From Himantopus leucocephalus (Eukaryota > Chordata > Aves > Charadriiformes > Recurvirostridae): DNA of 64,000 bases. The stretch is taken from the NCBI GenBank assembly GCA_003993805.1, contig RSEF01000004.1, positions 75,567,752 to 75,631,751 on the forward strand, read 5' to 3'. Below, piece by piece: positions 59,601-64,000 of the stretch (position 1 is its first letter; every line of letters begins with the position of its first letter). The position numbers were made by a program, and so were the translations under genes. The notes under the pieces were generated by a model. That model ran no database searches and had not been told where the DNA came from. It worked only from the letters and a program-made list of their open reading frames with translations.

Positions 59601-62600
59601 GTGCCTTGCCAAGGTACCCGTGCCCGAGCCCAAATGGGAAAGGCAGGGAAATTCCAAAGGGTAAAAGTTATGCCGAGAAGATGTGGGTACACCACAGGGG
59701 ATCTGTGGAAAAGACTTGGGCATGGTCCTCCCAGAGGTTATTGTTACTATTATTACTTCAAGAGCAAAGAGCAAAGGCTCTCCCACGCCTCTCACCCCAA
59801 TGGTAAAGAGCCGCCATAAGTCAAATTAATCTTTAACGAATAATACTTCCTCCTGGTTTTCCTGGGAACTCCATGTCACAATGATGGCAGTGGCTGGGTC
59901 TCCCCCGAGCACGTGCAAAGAGGGAGGCATAAGTCTGTCTTCATCAACCCTAGAGATTGCCAAAATAGCCTTCTGACATAGTGCCTGGCACGCACCGTGC
60001 TAAGAGGAAACGCTCCACTCTCCTGGAGTCCTCCTCTGTGTTTGCAAGAGTTCAGATCTTGCCAGATAAGCACAGGAGGAACTGGTATTTAAATATTTTA
60101 TTTCAAAACGGAAGTGTAAAGCCTTTGTAAAGCTTTTAGGTACAAGACAAAAACTACAGGGGTATCATCAGAAGTGGGCTCTAAATACTTTCCCGTGCAG
60201 GGCGGGTGGCATGAAGCTCTCCTCCTCAGGGCTCCCCCGAGGTGCTGCTTCTCTGGACACGCTGTGGCAGGATTCATCTCAGCCAGAGACTTTTCAGGGT
60301 ACAACTTGGAGAGGAGATTTTCATTTCTTCAAACACACTGGCAAATTTTATAGTCAGAGTAGGGAGGCTGCTTAAAGTAAGGTTGGGAAAATCCTGCTTT
60401 TGTGTGCAAAATGCTGTTCTGCCATACACGCATATGCACAGACTTATCTCCAACTGTGGAGCAGTTCATTACTCCACTGAGCCAGGACAGCATGTGGACC
60501 ATGGTCTATCATAATTCTAACATCATATTAAGCATTAACTGCACTGACAACAATGGAAGTGAATGTAGTTCCTTGAAACGCTGGCTGCTTGGCATCCACA
60601 CTGTCCTTGAAATGTCTTTCATCAGCAGACACAGGGTGGTGGGGCTGATGCGTACAACAGAGAAGGATACCTTTACTGCATTTGGACGTGTGCCCTCGAA
60701 AGCACCCATGTACCAGCAGGGAAGTACCAGTGCTGGCCCTTGGAGCACACTAGAAAGAAAGTGGTCTGGGGAGAGGAGAATCCAGGTTTAAGTCAATGCA
60801 AATGTGTGCAGTGGTGATCTGGTGAGAATACAGCTGAAGATGGGATTACATGGTTTTCCCTTTGGCCAGGTAGATGTCTGTGTGGTCAAATGATACTATA
60901 GTTCTATGAAAGCTATGCATAAATATTTATGTTCATAAAGATGTAATCTGCATTAGAATGGGAAAACATGTAATAGGAAATCAGATGATAGTTTTCAAAT
61001 AAATCTTATCCTGATTTCATGCGCTGCAGCTTTCACTGACTGCACTGTATTTTATTTAGGCAGTGTTTAAGAGCTCCTGTGATAGGCCAGGCATCTCTTT
61101 TGCACAAACACAGACTCACGAGATTCCCTGCCTGGGCTCTGGGCCATTTTTTCTCCTGTGTATTTTCTACTGCAGTCTCCAGGAAGTATACACATGCAGA
61201 AGACACTATTTGGTCTGTAACAGTGATAGCATTGCTGAGAGGTAGGATGAAAATTCATGAACATTTAGGTCTGAGATAATGCTGGGATGTATATGGTCAC
61301 TATCCACAATGAACTTACAGGTTTGAAGGCAAGAATTATCAGGGTTTATTGCGATTGCACTGCTGGCATGTTAATCAGATTGCATAAATGATGGCAAAAA
61401 TAATGCATAGTAGCAGCAAGCATGTAACCTGTGGTAGAAAGTAAAAGATGACATCAAAAGAACTAGAAACTAGCAGGTAGTTCCTCAGTTCACCATGGAC
61501 ACCGTCCTTCCCACACAGTAACGGTCCCTCAAACTTGGCTGAAATGTGCTATAGCTCAAGCCTATTATGAAGACATACAATCTTCATTGGAAGTAATTTT
61601 CTGCTTCCTCTTTCATTCTAGTGAGAAAAATAGGATTGCAAAAGTCCATTTCTCCTTTAACCATCGTCCATAAATGCTTTTAATTACATCACCTTTCATG
61701 GTATGACATTAACTGCAGTTACTTAAAAGGCTATACGTGGCTCAGGTACCACAGAGAACTGTTTATTGTCACCAATAAAAGCATACATGATAGAGCTACA
61801 GATTTATGGTCAATAAATACTTATTTTACTTTTCCTAGATATTATAAACCTCTTGAGATGGTTAAAGAAAGAATTTTTAAAAGTAACTCTTTGGCAAAGG
61901 AGATTTCCAATACAGTGAAAAATCCTTTTTTTCCACTAGGTCCCTTTAAAAAATTATGAACAGTGAAGAATGTGTGATAAAAGCCATTTTTCCCTGATAC
62001 TGTTTATGGATAATGTCCCACACCCATGACCAGTGTTTAGCAGAAAAAACCCATAAATATACATGAACTCTTTTGATTAATGTACATGCCTTTCTTTTCC
62101 TTGCATATCAAGTTTAAACTGGGTACAATCAGGTTATCTGTGTGAAATTAATTGCAAGTTCCATCTGTATATGGCTATTTGGAGGAAGTAAAATACTAAA
62201 CTTGCTTTTCTTGCATATTTGTGACAGCAAGACTACTCTAAGTTTAATTACCAATAAAGAACAAATCATAGGATTGATTTCTTCTAGTCACAATCATCTC
62301 AAAATTAAAATAACAAATGATGAAAAATATCAAAATGATCTTTGCCAAGTAATTTCCAATAAGAATATTTTTGAGAAGATTTCCCTTTTGCAATAGCTCT
62401 TTTGTGAACAGAAAACAGTTTTTTTGTGTTACAGTGCTTATAAAATGGGCAAAATTTTGATTTAATTGTTCATTTAGAAATGGTCTTGGAAGCAACTTCC
62501 AACCAGCTGTATTTCTCTGGATTATTCCCTCAGTGCTGTTCATGACATACGGTGTTACTAAATGTCACAAATCATCCTGAGACATCACATATTGTGCAGT

Positions 62601-64000
62601 GCAGATTATTTATTTTGCCAAGTCCAGGTTTTTCTTTCTTAGTTTTAGAGTTTGGAAACAATCCCAAAGGTAATAGGGAAGTTTGTGAACCTCCTCTTAA
62701 ATATGCCTCTTGGCTGGCTCCCTTTCCTGTTTTCTTGGCCTCTCCTGGGGCACGTAATCAGTGCAACTCATGTAGTCCTTGTGCAGTTGTATACAGGCCT
62801 CCTCAACTTCTTACACTTCAGCCAAAAAAAAATTGAAAAGGCTGTTTTGAAAACTAGGCTTTTTCTTTACTTCACAAAGCCTAGCTACTTTACACTGCTG
62901 GGTAATGAAGCCACAGGTGACTGCCTCCAACTCTCCTATATCCGCAAAGTAAGATGCTATAAATCAAATGTAGTACGTTGCCTTGTTTTGCTGCTAACTG
63001 GGTCAACTTCCCCCCAAAAAACAAAATTCCAGAAAGCAAATAACCATAACAAGTGGTTACTGCACATAACGTGTCTCTGTCATTACACAAAGAACTTCAT
63101 AATACCCAATTATAAAAAAACTAGACTGGTTATGCAGGGATTTCACAAGTGCAAGTAAGATAACTCGACGTATCTCAGTTTGTCTGCACTTGGATGCTCC
63201 TTTTAGCTAGTTGCATTTTCTTATGACTTCAGTCCAAAAAGGTTTGTTTTTTGTAGGTCCCTTTGTTTACTAAACCAATGTCAGGCCAAAAGAGACCAAT
63301 GAAGGCCAGAACAAGATTTGGATTAATTTATTTGTTTATAGTCAAGAGGGAGAATGAATGCTGAGTTCCAGCAATAGCTGATTACATGAATTTGAATCTA
63401 GCAAAATGAATGCTTGTCTGCCAATTTAAAAATTCACCTCTCTTGAACCTTATAGGCCTAAAACTCATTTGTCATTAATGTTATTTTATATATTAACAAA
63501 TATTATAAAAGGAGAACCTTCATTCTTTCTGTTTCTGGAGATGTTTGGATTTTGAAGCCTCACCTCAGTGGCTTTTACACCTGAAATAAGCACCCCTTGC
63601 CTGTATGTCAGACAACATCCTCCCACAGACCCTGCCTTTTGCACCCCTCAACCCCACCAATACCATGCAATACCGATGTTGAAAAGAATCAGCTGTCCTT
63701 TGAGTGAAGCAGAAATCCTCTTGAAAAGTGGTATATGGTGAGGTAGCGAGTGTGTTATCCAAGGAGGTATGATAAAGGGGCTGAATTAAACACATGTAGG
63801 CCTTTTGGTAAGTTATTAAGCATCTCCTAAACAAAGTTTTGGAGCTTTGATCTTCCAGCCTTGATGGCCTTTTACCATTGTTTAATCTCATTCTATTAAT
63901 GTGATAGCAAACCTCACTGAAGCCAAGGAAAGCCCACACACACTGTCTGCCATAAAGCAAAAGTACTGTTGTAATTATTTATTTATTCCTATCTGTCGCC
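53631..64000. other. Unique AT-leaning non-coding sequence
   Basis: No gene is supported; the longest frame (168 codons, plus, 62652-63158) is featureless. Small items are a 15-bp-period duplication of CAGTTAATACATA at 54281-54309, a 16-bp imperfect tandem duplication at 57046-57077 (unit CAGYGAGGGGCTGCTT) and T-runs at about 57247-57272. The remainder, including 57.4-64 kb, shows no interspersed repeat, RNA gene or convincing promoter. Confidence 0.5.

Noticed and set aside
62652..63158. 168-codon plus-strand open frame
   Set aside because: AT-rich, with no motif and no splice or promoter context.
1..64000. tRNA, rRNA, snRNA, known microRNA, CRISPR array, endogenous retrovirus and telomeric repeat
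   Set aside because: Looked for by characteristic words on both strands by eye; none found. An Infernal/Rfam and Dfam search would be the decisive test.

Overview
This 64 kb window looks like vertebrate, most likely avian, genomic DNA from a gene desert or a very large intron. The evidence is the interspersed repeats. Every one I can recognise is a CR1 (chicken repeat 1) non-LTR retrotransposon, including copies that end in the family's ATTCTATG-like 3' tail. I see no L1, Alu-like SINE or retroviral pol sequence, and recognised repeats cover under a tenth of the window. Crocodilian or turtle DNA also carries CR1 and cannot be excluded from sequence alone. Base composition is AT-leaning with a few GC/CpG-rich patches, and open frames are short and unrelated between strands. 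I found no host protein-coding gene, tRNA, rRNA, snRNA, known microRNA or CRISPR array that I can support.

Layout. 1-13.7 kb is unique non-coding sequence, with a perfect 24-bp palindrome (766-789), a dense run of small inverted repeats (5231-5391) and an apparent assembly duplication around a single N (7915-8314). 13.7-14.1 kb is a GC/CpG-richer patch. Old minus-strand CR1 remnants lie at about 14.59-14.81 kb and perhaps 16.45-16.93 kb. The one substantial mobile element is a plus-strand CR1 at about 20.35-23.33 kb. It retains an esterase-type ORF1 and the endonuclease and reverse transcriptase parts of ORF2. It is broken by stops, frameshifts and an internal deletion, and it runs into a 100-N gap.

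From 23.4 to 34.7 kb the sequence is unique and includes a pyrimidine-rich strand-skewed stretch (28.9-29.8 kb), a second N-centred duplication (29.76 kb), an AT-rich nest of inverted repeats (31.6 kb) and a long imperfect hairpin (32.6 kb). The best CpG-island-like patch is at 34.73-35.01 kb. A minus-strand CR1 piece follows at 35.85-36.11 kb and a perfect 13-bp stem-loop at 36.68 kb. The rest is unique AT-leaning DNA with a TA-rich microsatellite (40.8 kb), an exon-like segment (41.02-41.10 kb), two plus-strand CR1 3' ends (49.43-49.98 and 53.52-53.63 kb) and a third N-centred duplication (52.07-52.27 kb).

There is no operon-like or pathway logic to describe. The only sequences with recognisable coding ancestry are dead CR1 genes. 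No convincing new biological system is visible. The observations most worth checking are the stem-loop cluster at 5.2-5.4 kb, the perfect palindrome at 0.77 kb, the hairpins at 32.6 and 36.7 kb, and the three N-centred duplications, which look like assembly scars.
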